From positions 100,236,428 to 100,300,427 of the forward strand of contig OX377205.1 of NCBI GenBank assembly GCA_947396885.1: 64,000 nt of DNA, in the 5' to 3' direction. The translations under genes and the position numbers were made by a program. Positions 30,937-44,024 of the stretch are shown here, one piece after another (within the stretch, counting starts at the first letter, position 1; every line of letters begins with the position of its first letter). The notes beneath the pieces were generated by a model. It was not told the origin of the DNA. It saw only the letters and a list, made by a program, of their open reading frames with translations, and ran no database searches. The DNA is from Heligmosomoides polygyrus polygyrus. Its lineage: Eukaryota; Nematoda; Chromadorea; Rhabditida; Heligmosomidae.

Positions 30937-31949
30937 GGTTTTGTAGCCAGTAAGAAGTTCCAGTAGCATTCCTTAGTACAGGGACGTAGCTTAAGAAAGG
31001 GTATAGTTATAGCGGTGCGAATATGCGGGTTAGGCTTGAGTGACAGGATTTTTTTACGAATTCAGTCGACCACTGCGGTGAGAGGCGGAAAGCTACCGGC
31101 CCAAAAATGCATAGGTGAGCAAGCTAGTGAAGGTTCTTCACACTGACATAATGACAACTCTACACCTTCCTATATTGCCTTAACCCAAGCTGCCGTTTTG
31201 GGCGACTTTGGCGTTTTGGCGTTCTGCGGCTGAAGCTTCCTCCGCCCTTGCGCGCCCATATTAGAGTTTTCGACACTTCCAATAGTACGGTTCTGTTGAG
31301 CTCGAAAAGCACTGTCGAACGGTGTCGATTTCGACCAATTTCGGAAAAACTGATTTCTTACAATTTCCCATCGAGGACGAGCACGAGCTAAGCCGAGCCT
31401 GCGCGGACGGTGACGTCCCGGAAAACCAATATTTTCAAATTTCGCCAAGTTGGGTACCATTCGATAGAGCTTTTGTTAGCAAATTGAACGGTTTTACTTA
31501 GAGTAGCGAGAAGTGTAAGACGAGCGAGCAAGGGCGCGGAGAACATCGACCGTTGATGTGCCAAATTACACGCGCGGGCGTGTTTGGAGCTCAATAACTC
31601 CGTAAAGCTTGAATCGTTCCGGCTACCGCTTGTGGGTTTTGTAGCCAGTAAGAAGTTCCAGTAGCATTCCTTAGTACAGGGACGTAGCTTAAGAACGGGT
31701 AAAGTTATAGCGGTGCGAATATGCGGGTTAGGCTTGAGTGACAGGATTTTTTCCGAATTCAGTCGACCTCTGCGGTGAGAGGCGGAAAGCTACCGGCCCA
31801 AAAATGCATAGGTGAGCAAGCTAGAGAAGGTTCTTCACACTGACATAATGACAACTCTACACCTTCCTATATTGCCTTAACCCAAGCTGCCGTTTTGGGC
31901 GACTTTGGCGTTTTGGCGTTCTGCGGCTGAAGCTTCCTCCGCCCTTGCG

Positions 31950-34900
31950 CGCCCATATTAGAGTTTTCGACACTTCCAATAGTACGGTTCTGTTGAGCTC
32001 GAAAAGCACTGTCGAATGTTGTCAATTTCGACCAATTTCGGAAAAACTGATTTTTTGACAATCTCCGATCGAGGACGAGTACGAGCTAAGCCGAGCCTGC
32101 GCGGACGGTGACGTCACCGCAAACCAATATTTTCAAATTTCGCCAAGTTGGGTACCATTCGATAGAGCTTTTGATAGCAAATTGAACGGTTTTACTTAGA
32201 GTAGCGAGAAGTGTAAGATGAGCGAGCAAGGGCGCGGAGAACATCGACCGTTGATGTGCCAAATTACACGCGCGGGCGTGATTGGAGGACAATAACTCCG
32301 TAAAGCTTGAATCTTTCCGGCTACCGCTTGTGGGTTTCGCAGCCAGTAAGAAGTTCCAGTAGCATTCTATAGTACAGGGACTTAGCTTAAGAAAGGGCAT
32401 AGTTATAGCGGTGCGAATATGCGGGTTAGGCTTGAGTGACAGGATTTTTTACGAATTCAGTCGACCACTGCGGTGAGAGGCGGAAAGCTACCGGCCCAAA
32501 AATGCATAGGTGAGCAAGCTAGTGAAGGTTCTTCACACTGACATAATGACAACTCTACACCTTCCTATATTGCCTTAACCCAAGCTGCCGTTTTGGGCGA
32601 TTTTGGCGTTTTGGCGTTCTGCGGCTGAAGCTTCCTCCGCCCTTGCGCGCCCATATTAGAGTTTTCGACACTTCCAATAGTACGGTTCTGTTGAGCTCGA
32701 AAAGCACTGTCGAATGTTGTCAATTTCGACCAATTTCGGAAAAACTGATTTTTTGACAATCTCCGATCGAGGACGAGTACGAGCTAAGCCGAGCCTGCGC
32801 GGACGGTGACGTCCCGGAAAACCAATATTTTCAAATTTCGCCAAGTTGGGTACCATTCGATAGAGCTTTTGATAGCAAATTGAACGGTTTTACTTAGAGT
32901 AGCGAGAAGTGTAAGATGAGCGAGCAAGGGCGCGGAGAAGATCGACCGTTGATGTGCCAAATTACACGCGCGGGCGTGATTGGAGGACAATAACTCCGTC
33001 AAGCTTGAATCTTTCCGGCTACCGCTTGTGGGTTTCGCAGCCAGTAAGAAGTTCCAGTAGCATTCTATAGTACAGGGACGTAGCTTAAGAAAGGGCATAG
33101 TTATAGCGGTGCGAATATGCGGGTTAGGCTTGAGTGACAGGATTTTTTTACGAATTCAGTCGACCACTGCGGTGAGAGGCGGAAAGCTACCGGCCCAAAA
33201 ATGCATAGGTGAGCAAGCTAGTGAAGGTTCTTCACACTGACATAATGACAACTCTACACCTTCCTATATTGCCTTAACCCAAGCTGCCGTTTTGGGCGAT
33301 TTTGGCGTTTTGGCGTTCTGCGGCTGAAGCTTCCTCCGCCCTTGCGCGCCCATATTAGAGTTTTCGACACTTCCAATAGTACGGTTCTGTTGAGCTCGAA
33401 AAGCACTGTCGAATGTTGTCAATTTCGACCAATTTCGGAAAAACTGATTTTTTGACAATCTCCGATCGAGGACGAGTACGAGCTAAGCCGAGCCTGCGCG
33501 GACGGTGACGTCACCGCAAACCAATATTTTCAAATTTCGCCAAGTTGGGTACCATTCGATAGAGCTTTTGATAGCAAATTGAACGGTTTTACTTAGAGTA
33601 GCGAGAAGTGTAAGATGAGCGAGCAAGGGCGCGGAGAACATCGACCGTTGATGTGCCAAATTACACGCGCGGGCGTGATTGGAGGACAATAACTCCGTAA
33701 AGCTTGAATCTTTCCGGCTACCGCTTGTGGGTTTCGCAGCCAGTAAGAAGTTCCAGTAGCATTCTATAGTACAGGGACGTAGCTTAAGAAAGGGCATAGT
33801 TATAGCGGTGCGAATATGCGGGTTAGGCTTGAGTGACAGGATTTTTTACGAATTCAGTCGACCACTGCGGTGAGAGGCGGAAAGCTACCGGCCCAAAAAT
33901 GCATAGGTGAGCAAGCTAGTGAAGGTTCTTCACACTGACATAATGACAACTCTACACCTTCCTATATTGCCTTAACCCAAGCTGCCGTTTTGGGCGATTT
34001 TGGCGTTTTGGCGTTCTGCGGCTGAAGCTTCCTCCGCCCTTGCGCGCCCATATTAGAGTTTTCGACACTTCCAATAGTACGGTTCTGTTGAGCTCGAAAA
34101 GCACTGTCGAATGTTGTCAATTTCGACCAATTTCGGAAAAACTGATTTTTTGACAATCTCCGATCGAGGACGAGTACGAGCTAAGCCGAGCCTGCGCGGA
34201 CGGTGACGTCCCGGAAAACCAATATTTTCAAATTTCGCCAAGTTGGGTACCATTCGATAGAGCTTTTGATAGCAAATTGAACGGTTTTACTTAGAGTAGC
34301 GAGAAGTGTAAGATGAGCGAGCAAGGGCGCGGAGAAGATCGACCGTTGATGTGCCAAATTACACGCGCGGGCGTGATTGGAGGACAATAACTCCGTCAAG
34401 CTTGAATCTTTCCGGCTACCGCTTGTGGGTTTCGCAGCCAGTAAGAAGTTCCAGTAGCATTCTATAGTACAGGGACGTAGCTTAAGAAAGGGCATAGTTA
34501 TAGCGGTGCGAATATGCGGGTTAGGCTTGAGTGACAGGATTTTTTTACGAATTCAGTCGACCACTGCGGTGAGAGGCGGAAAGCTACCGGCCCAAAAATG
34601 CATAGGTGAGCAAGCTAGTGAAGGTTCTTCACACTGACATAATGACAACTCTACACCTTCCTATATTGCCTTAACCCAAGCTGCCGTTTTGGGCAATTTT
34701 GGCGTTTTGGCGTTCTGCGGCTGAAGCTTCCTCCGCCCTTGCGCGCCCATATTAGAGTTTTCGACACTTCCAATAGTACGGTTCTGTTGAGCTCGAAAAG
34801 CACTGTCGAATGTTGTCAATTTCGACCAATTTCGGAAAAACTGATTTTTTGACAATCTCCGATCGAGGACGAGTACGAGCTAAGCCGAGCCTGCGCGGAC

Positions 34901-35060
34901 GGTGACGTCCCGGAAAACCAATATTTTCAAATTTCGCCAAGTTGGGTACCATTCGATAGAGCTTTTGATAGCAAATTGAACGGTTTTACTTAGAGTAGCG
35001 AGAAGTGTAAGATGAGCGAGCAAGGGCGCGGAGAACATCGACCGTTGATGTGCCAAATTA
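31950..35060 (-). repeat. Dimeric higher-order repeat, period ~1397 bp
   Basis: Equivalent positions 32086/33483, 32565/33962 and 32784/34181 are 1397 bp apart. Shared private variants include GGAGAAGATCG at ~32936 and ~34332, and GTGATTGGAGGAC. Confidence 0.85.
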
Positions 35061-35578
35061 CACGCGCGGGCGTGTTTGGAGCTCAATAACTCCGTCAAGC
35101 TTGAATCGTTCCGGCTACTGCTTGTGGGTTTTGTAGCCAGTAAGAAGTTCCAGTAGCACTCCATAGTACAGGGACGTAGCTTAAGAAAGGGCATAGTTAT
35201 AGCGGTGCGAATATGCGGGTTAGGCTTGAGTGACAGGATTTTTTTACGAATTCAGTCGACCACTGCGGTGAGAGGCGGAAAGCTACCGGCCCAAAAATGC
35301 ATAGGTGAGCAAGCTAGTGAAGGTTCTTCACACTGACATAATGACAACTCTACACCTTCCTATATTGCCTTAACCCAAGCTGCCGTTTTGGGCGATTTTG
35401 GCGTTTTGGCGTTCTGCGGCTGAAGCTTCCTCCGCCCTTGCGCGCCCATATTAGAGTTTTCGACACTTCCAATAGTACGGTTCTGTTGAGCTCGAAAAGC
35501 ACTGTCGAATGTTGTCAATTTCGACCAATTTCGGAAAAACTGATTTTTTGACAATCTCCGATCGAGGACGAGTACGAG

Positions 35579-36031
35579 CTAAGCCGAGCCTGCGCGGACG
35601 GTGACGTCCCGGAAAACCAATATTTTCAAATTTCGCCAAGTTGGGTACCATTCGATAGAGCTTTTGTTAGCAAATTGAACGGTTTTACTTAGAGTAGCGA
35701 GAAGTGTAAGAGGAGCGAGCAAGGACTCGGAGAACATCGACCGTTGATGTGCCAAATTACACGCGCGGGCGTGTTTGGAGCTCAATAACTCCGTCAAGCT
35801 TGAATCGTTCCGGCTAGCGCTTGTGAGTTTTGTAGCCAGTAAGAAGTTCCAGTAGCAATCCATAGTATAGCGACGTAGCTTAAGAACGGGTAAAGTTATA
35901 GCGGTGTGAATATGCGGGTTAGGCTTGAGTGACAGGATTTTTTTTACGAATTCAGTCGACCACTGCGGTGAGAGGCGAAAAGCTACCGGCCCAAAAATGC
36001 ATAGGTAAGCAAAGTAGTGAAGATTCTTCAC
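35579..36031 (-). other. Satellite monomer with extended latent reading frame (150 codons)
   Basis: An eight-T run near 35938-35945, against the usual seven, joins the upstream frame (GTG at 36031) to the 104-codon segment, exactly as at 11820-12272 in the + arm. No family is recognised. Confidence 0.35.
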
Positions 36032-36757
36032 ACTGACATAATGACAACTCTACACCTTCCTGTATTGCCTTAACCCAAGCTGCCGTTTTGGGCGACTTTG
36101 GCGTTTTGGCGTTCTGCGGCTGAAGCTTCCTCCGCCCTTGCGCGCCCATATTAGAGTTTTCGACACTTCCAATAGTACGGTTCTGTTGAGCTCGAAAAGC
36201 ACTGTCGAATGTTGTCAATTTCGGCCAATTTCGGAAAAACTGATTTTTTGACAATTTCCCATCGAGGACGAGTACGAGCTAAGCCGAGCATGCGTGACGG
36301 TGACGTCCCGGAAAACCAATATTTTCAAATTTCGCCAAGTTGGGTACCATTCGATAGAGCTTTTGTTAGCAAATTGAACGGTTTTACTTAGAGTAGCGAG
36401 AAGTGTAAGAGGAGCGAGCAAGGACTCGGAGAACATCGACCGTTGATGTGCCAAATTACACGCGCGGGCGTGTTTGGAGCTCAATAACTCCGTCAAGCTT
36501 GAATCTTTCCGGCTACCGCTTGTGGGTTTCGCAGCCAGTAAGAAGTTCCAGTAGCATTCTATAGTACAGGGACGTAGCTTAAGAAAGGGCATAGTTATAG
36601 CGGTGCGAATATGCGGGTTAGGCTTGAGTGACAGGATTTTTTTACGAATTCAGTCGACCACTGCGGTGAGAGGCGAAAAGCTACCGGCCCAAAAATGCAT
36701 AGGTGAGCAAGCTAGTGAAGGTTCTTCACACTGACATAATGACAACTCTACACCTTC

Positions 36758-37291
36758 CTATATTGCCTTAACCCAAGCTGCCGTTTTGGGCGACTTTGGC
36801 GTTTTGGCGTTCTGCGGCTGAAGCTTCCTCCGCCCTTGCGCGCCCATATTAGAGTTTTCGACACTTCCAATAGTACGGTTCTGTTGAGCTCGAAAAGCAC
36901 TGTCGAACGGTGTTGATTTCGGCCAATTTCGGAAAAACTGATTTTTTGACAATCTCCGATCGAGGACGAGTACGAGATAAGCCGAGCCTGCGCGGACGGT
37001 GACGTCCCGGAAAACCAACCTTTTCAAATTTCGCCAAGTTGGGTACCATTCGATAGAGCTTTTGATAGCAAATTGAACGGTTTTACTTAGAGTAGCGAGA
37101 AGTGTAAGACGAGCGAGCAAGGGCGCGGAGAACATCGACCGTTGATGTGCCAAATTACACGCGCGGGCGTGTTTGGAGCTCAATAACTCCGTAAAGCTTG
37201 AATCGTTCCGGCTACCGCTTGTGGGTTTTGTAGCCAGTAAGAAGTTCCAGTAGCATTCTGTAGTACAGGGACGTAGCTTAAGAACGGGCAT
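36758..37291 (-). other. Satellite monomer with read-through latent frame (177 codons)
   Basis: The TAG that ends the 104-codon segment in most monomers is TAT here (GAGATAAGCC on the + strand at ~36972), so the 104- and 64-codon segments form one frame. Start would be TTG. No similarity to a known family was recognised, and it may simply be an open frame in satellite DNA. Confidence 0.35.
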
Positions 37292-39004
37292 AGTTATAGC
37301 GGTGCGAATATGCGGGTTAGGCTTGAGTGACAGGATTTTTTTACGAATTCAGTCGACCACTGCGGTGAGAGGCGGAAAGCTACCGGCCCAAAAATGCATA
37401 GGTGAGCAAGCTAGTGAAGGTTCTTCACACTGACATAATGACAACTCTACACCTTCCTATATTGCCTTAACCCAAGCTGCCGTTTTGGGCGACTTTGGCG
37501 TTTTGGCGTTCTGCGGCTGAAGCTTCCTCCGCCCTTGCGCGCCCATATTAGAGTTTTCGACACTTCCAATAGTACGGTTTTGTTGAGCTCGAAAAGCACT
37601 GTCGAACGGTGTTGATTTCGGCCAATTTCGGAAAAACTGATTTTTTGACAATTTCCCATCGAGGACGAGTACGAGCTAAGTCGAGCATGCGTGACGGTGA
37701 CGTCACCGCAAACCAATATTTTCAAATTCCGCCAAGTTGGGTACCATTCGATAGAGCTTTTGTTAGCAAATTGAACGGTTTTACTTAGAGTAGCGAGAAG
37801 TGTAAGACGAGCGAGCAAGGGCGCGGAGAACATCGACCGTTGATGTGCCAAATTACACGCGCGGGCGTGTTTGGAGCTCAATAACTCCGTAAAGCTTGAA
37901 TCGTTCCGGCTACCGCTTGTGAGTTTTGTAGCCAGTAAGAAGTTCCAGTAGCAATCCATAGTATAGCGACGTAGCTTAAGCGACGTAGCTTAAGAACGGG
38001 TAAAGTTATAGCGGTGCGAATATGCGGGTTAGGCTTGAGTGACAGGATTTTTTTACGAATTCAGTCGACCACTGCGGTGAGAGGCGAAAAGCTACCGGCC
38101 CAAAAATGCATAGGTAAGCAAAGTGCGACGTAGCTTAAGAACGGGTAAAGTTATAGCGGTGCGAATATGCGGGTTAGGCTTGAGTGACAGGATTTTTTTA
38201 CGAATTCAGTCGACCACTGCGGTGAGAGGCGGAAAGCTACCGGCCCAAAAATGCATAGGTGAGCAAGCTAGTGAAGGTTCTTCACACTGACATAATGACA
38301 ACTCTACACCTTCCTATATTGCCTTAACCCAAGCTGCCGTTTTGGGCGACTTTGGCGTTTTGGCGTTCTGCGGCTGAAGCTTCCTCCGCCCTTGCGCGCC
38401 CATATTAGAGTTTTCGACACTTCCAATAGTACGTTTCTGTTGAGCTCGAAAAGCACTGTCGAACGGTGTTGATTTCGGCCAATTTCGGAAAAACTGATTT
38501 TTTGACTATCTCCGATCGAGGACGAGTACGAGCTAAGCCGAGCATGGTGACGTCGCCGAAAACCAATGTTTTCAAATTTCGCCAAGTTGGGTACCATTCG
38601 ATAGAGCTTTTGTTAGCAAATTGAACGGTTTTACTTAGAGTAGCGAGAAGTGTAAGATGAGCGAGCAAGGGCGCGGAGAACATCGACCGTTGATGTGCCA
38701 AATTACACGCGCGGGCGTGTTTGGAGCTCAATAACTCCGTCAAGCTTGAATCTTTCCGGCTACCGCTTGTGGGTTTCGCAGCCAGTAAGAAGTTCCAGTA
38801 GCATTCTATAGTACAGGGACGTAGCTTAAGAAAGGGCATAGTTATAGCGGTGCGAATATGCGGGTTAGGCTTGAGTGACAGGATTTTTTTACGAATTCAG
38901 TCGACCACTGCGGTGAGAGGCGAAAAGCTACCGGCCCAAAAATGCATAGGTGAGCAAGCTAGTGAAGGTTCTTCACACTGACATAATGACAACTCTACAC
39001 CTTC

Positions 39005-39538
39005 CTATATTGCCTTAACCCAAGCTGCCGTTTTGGGCGACTTTGGCGTTTTGGCGTTCTGCGGCTGAAGCTTCCTCCGCCCTTGCGCGCCCATATTAGA
39101 GTTTTCGACACTTCCAATAGTACGGTTCTGTTGAGCTCGAAAAGCACTGTCGAACGGTGTTGATTTCGGCCAATTTCGGAAAAACTGATTTTTTGACAAT
39201 CTCCGATCGAGGACGAGTACGAGATAAGCCGAGCCTGCGCGGACGGTGACGTCCCGGAAAACCAACCTTTTCAAATTTCGCCAAGTTGGGTACCATTCGA
39301 TAGAGCTTTTGATAGCAAATTGAACGGTTTTACTTAGAGTAGCGAGAAGTGTAAGACGAGCGAGCAAGGGCGCGGAGAACATCGACCGTTGATGTGCCAA
39401 ATTACACGCGCGGGCGTGTTTGGAGCTCAATAACTCCGTAAAGCTTGAATCGTTCCGGCTACCGCTTGTGGGTTTTGTAGCCAGTAAGAAGTTCCAGTAG
39501 CATTCTGTAGTACAGGGACGTAGCTTAAGAACGGGCAT
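39005..39538 (-). other. Second copy of the read-through latent frame (177 codons)
   Basis: Same TAG-to-TAT change and same translation as 36758-37291, as expected from the 2247 bp duplication. Confidence 0.35.
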
Positions 39539-40550
39539 AGTTATAGCGGTGCGAATATGCGGGTTAGGCTTGAGTGACAGGATTTTTTTACGAATTCAGT
39601 CGACCACTGCGGTGAGAGGCGGAAAGCTACCGGCCCAAAAATGCATAGGTGAGCAAGCTAGTGAAGGTTCTTCACACTGACATAATGACAACTCTACACC
39701 TTCCTATATTGCCTTAACCCAAGCTGCCGTTTTGGGCGACTTTGGCGTTTTGGCGTTCTGCGGCTGAAGCTTCCTCCGCCCTTGCGCGCCCATATTAGAG
39801 TTTTCGACACTTCCAATAGTACGGTTTTGTTGAGCTCGAAAAGCACTGTCGAACGGTGTTGATTTCGGCCAATTTCGGAAAAACTGATTTTTTGACAATT
39901 TCCCATCGAGGACGAGTACGAGCTAAGTCGAGCATGCGTGACGGTGACGTCACCGCAAACCAATATTTTCAAATTCCGCCAAGTTGGGTACCATTCGATA
40001 GAGCTTTTGTTAGCAAATTGAACGGTTTTACTTAGAGTAGCGAGAAGTGTAAGACGAGCGAGCAAGGGCGCGGAGAACATCGACCGTTGATGTGCCAAAT
40101 TACACGCGCGGGCGTGTTTGGAGCTCAATAACTCCGTAAAGCTTGAATCGTTCCGGCTACCGCTTGTGAGTTTTGTAGCCAGTAAGAAGTTCCAGTAGCA
40201 ATCCATAGTATAGCGACGTAGCTTAAGCGACGTAGCTTAAGAACGGGTAAAGTTATAGCGGTGCGAATATGCGGGTTAGGCTTGAGTGACAGGATTTTTT
40301 TACGAATTCAGTCGACCACTGCGGTGAGAGGCGAAAAGCTACCGGCCCAAAAATGCATAGGTAAGCAAAGTGCGACGTAGCTTAAGAACGGGTAAAGTTA
40401 TAGCGGTGCGAATATGCGGGTTAGGCTTGAGTGACAGGATTTTTTTACGAATTCAGTCGACCACTGCGGTGAGAGGCGGAAAGCTACCGGCCCAAAAATG
40501 CATAGGTGAGCAAGCTAGTGAAGGTTCTTCACACTGACATAATGACAACT

Positions 40551-43500
40551 CTACACCTTCCTATATTGCCTTAACCCAAGCTGCCGTTTTGGGCGACTTT
40601 GGCGTTTTGGCGTTCTGCGGCTGAAGCTTCCTCCGCCCTTGCGCGCCCATATTAGAGTTTTCGACACTTCCAATAGTACGTTTCTGTTGAGCTCGAAAAG
40701 CACTGTCGAACGGTGTTGATTTCGGCCAATTTCGGAAAAACTGATTTTTTGACTATCTCCGATCGAGGACGAGTACGAGCTAAGCCGAGCATGGTGACGT
40801 CGCCGAAAACCAATGTTTTCAAATTTCGCCAAGTTGGGTACCATTCGATAGAGCTTTTGTTAGCAAATTGAACGGTTTTACTTAGAGTAGCGAGAAGTGT
40901 AAGATGAGCGAGCAAGGGCGCGGAGAACATCGACCGTTGATGTGCCAAATTACACGCGCGGGCGTGTTTGGAGCTCAATAACTCCGTCAAGCTTGAATCT
41001 TTCCGGCTACCGCTTGTGGGTTTCGCAGCCAGTAAGAAGTTCCAGTAGCATTCCTTAGTACAGGGACGTAGGTTAGGAAAGGGCATAGTTATAGCGGTGC
41101 GAATATGCGGGTTAGGCTTGAGTGACAGGATTTTTTTACGAATTCAGTCGACCACTGCGGTGAGACGCGGAAAGCTACCGGCCCAAAAATGCATAGGTGA
41201 GCAAGGTAGTGAAGGTTCTTCACACTGACATAATGACAACTCTACACCTTCCTATATTGCCTTAACCCAAGCTGCCGTTTTGGGCGACTTTGGCGTTTTG
41301 GCGTTCTGCGGCTGAAGCTTCCTCCGCCCTTGCGCGCCCATATTAGAGTTTTCGACACTTCCAATAGTACGGTTCTGTTGAGCTCGAAAAGCACTGTCGA
41401 ACGGTGTTGATTTCGGCCAATTTCGGAAAAACTGATTTTTTGACTATCTCCGATCGAGGACGAGTACGAGCTAAGCCGAGCATGGTGACGTCGCCGAAAA
41501 CCAATGTTTTCAAATTTCGCCAAGTTGGGTACCATTCGATAGAGCTTTTGTTAGCAAATTGAACGGTTTTACTTAGAGTAGCGAGAAGTGTAAGATGAGC
41601 GAGCAAGGGCGCGGAGAACATCGACCGTTGATGTGCCAAATTACACGCGCGGGCGTGTTTGGAGCTCAATAACTCCGTCAAGCTTGAATCTTTCCGGCTA
41701 CCGCTTGTGGGTTTCGCAGCCAGTAAGAAGTTCCAGTAGCATTCCTTAGTACAGGGACGTAGGTTAGGAAAGGGCATAGTTATAGCGGTGCGAATATGCG
41801 GGTTAGGCTTGAGTGACAGGATTTTTTTACGAATTCAGTCGACCACTGCGGTGAGACGCGGAAAGCTACCGGCCCAAAAATGCATAGGTGAGCAAGGTAG
41901 TGAAGGTTCTTCACACTGACATAATGACAACTCTACACCTTCCTATATTGCCTTAACCCAAGCTGCCGTTTTGGGCGACTTTGGCGTTTTGGCGTTCTGC
42001 GGCTGAAGCTTCCTCCGCCCTTGCGCGCCCATATTAGAGTTTTCGACACTTCCAATAGTACGGTTCTGTTGAGCTCGAAAAGCGCTGTCGAATGTTGTCA
42101 ATTTCGACCAATTTCGGAAAAACTGATTTTTTGACAATCTCCGATCGAGGACGAGTACGAGCTAAGCCGAGCATGGTGACGTCGCCGAAAACCAATGTTT
42201 TCAAATTTCGCCAAGTTGGGTACCATTCGATAGAGCTTTTGTTAGCAAATTGAACGGTTTTACTTAGAGTAGCGAGAAGTGTAAGATGAGCGAGCAAGGG
42301 CGCGGAGAACATCGACCGTTGATGTGCCAAATTACACGCGCGGGCGTGTTTGGAGCTCAATAACTCCGTCAAGCTTGAATCGTTCCGGCTACCGCTTGTG
42401 GGTTTCGCAGCCAGTAAGAAGTTCCAGTAGCATTCCTTAGTACAGGGACGTAGGTTAGGAAAGGGCATAGTTATAGCGGTGCGAATATGCGGGTTAGGCT
42501 TGAGTGACAGGATTTTTTTACGAATTCAGTCGACCACTGCGGTGAGACGCGGAAAGCTACCGGCCCAAAAATGCATAGGTGAGCAAGGTAGTGAAGGTTC
42601 TTCACACTGACATAATGACAACTCTACACCTTCCTATATTGCCTTAACCCAAGCTGCCGTTTTGGGCGACTTTGGCGTTTTGGCGTTCTGCGGCTGAAGC
42701 TTCCTCCGCCCTTGCGCGCCCATATTAGAGTTTTCGACACTTCCAATAGTACGGTTCTGTTGAGCTCGAAAAGCACTGTCGAACGGTGTTGATTTCGGCC
42801 AATTTCGGAAAAACTGATTTTTTGACAATTTCCCATCGAGGACGAGTACGAGCTAAGTCGAGCATGCGTGACGGTGACGTCACCGCAAACCAATATTTTC
42901 AAATTCCGCCAAGTTGGGTACCATTCGATAGAGCTTTTGTTAGCAAATTGAACGGTTTTACTTAGAGTAGCGAGAAGTGTAAGATGAGCGAGCAAGGGCG
43001 CGGAGAACATCGACCGTTGATGTGCCAAATTACACGCGCGGGCGTGTTTGGAGCTCAATAACTCCGTCAAGCTTGAATCGTTCCGGCTACCGCTTGTGAG
43101 TTTTGTAGCCAGTAAGAAGTTCCAGTAGCAATCCATAGTATAGCGACGTAGCTTAAGAACGGGTAAAGTTATAGGGGTGCGAATATGCGGGTTAGGCTTG
43201 AGTGACAGGATTTTTTTACGAATTCAGTCGACCACTGCGGTGAGAGGCGGAAAGCTACCGGCCCAAAAATGCATAGGTGAGCAAGCTAGTGAAGGTTCTT
43301 CACACTGACATAATGACAACTCTACACCTTCCTATATTGCCTTAACCCAAGCTGCCGTTTTGGGCGATTTTGGCGTTTTGGCGTTCTGCGGCTGAAGCTT
43401 CCTCCGCCCTTGCGCGCCCATATTAGAGTATTCGACACTTCCAATAGTACGGTTCTGTTGAGCTCGAAAAGCACTGTCGAACGGTGTTGATTTCGGCCAA

Positions 43501-44020
43501 TTTCGGAAAAACTGATTTTTTGACTATCTCCGATCGAGGACGAGTACGAGCTAAGCCGAGCATGGTGACGTCGCCGAAAACCAATGTTTTCAAATTTCGC
43601 CAAGTTGGGTACCATTCGATAGAGCTTTTGTTAGCAAATTGAACGGTTTTACTTAGAGTAGCGAGAAGTGTAAGATGAGCGAGCAAGGGCGCGGAGAACA
43701 TCGACCGTTGATGTGCCAAATTACACGCGCGGGCGTGTTTGGAGCTCAATAACTCCGTCAAGCTTGAATCGTTCCGGCTACTGCTTGTGGGTTTTGTAGC
43801 CAGTAAGAAGTTCCAGTAGCACTCCATAGTACAGGGACGTAGCTTAAGAAAGGGCATAGTTATAGCGGTGCGAATATGCGGATTAGGCTTGAGTGACAGG
43901 ATTTTTTTACGAATTCAGTCGACCACTGCGGTGAGACGCGGAAAGCTACCGGCCCAAAAATGCATAGGTGAGCAAGCTAGTGAAGGTTCTTCACACTGAC
44001 ATAATGACAACTCTACACCT
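40551..44020 (-). repeat. Run of ~691 bp short-form monomers
   Basis: Landmarks at 40551, 41242, 41943, 42634, 43322 and 44013 are 688-691 bp apart. Several share GGTTAGGAAAGGGC and GAGACGCGGAAAGC, which are otherwise seen mainly near 60.5-62.1 kb. Confidence 0.8.
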
Positions 44021-44024
44021 TCCT

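Larger units (their letters stand above)
36440..41045 (-). repeat. Compound higher-order repeat, two copies of 2247 bp
   Basis: Positions 36758/39005, 37447/39694 and 38304/40551 are all 2247 bp apart and appear near-identical. Each unit is three monomers plus an extra ~145 bp partial duplication (37981-38124 and the start of the next piece at 38125). Confidence 0.88.
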
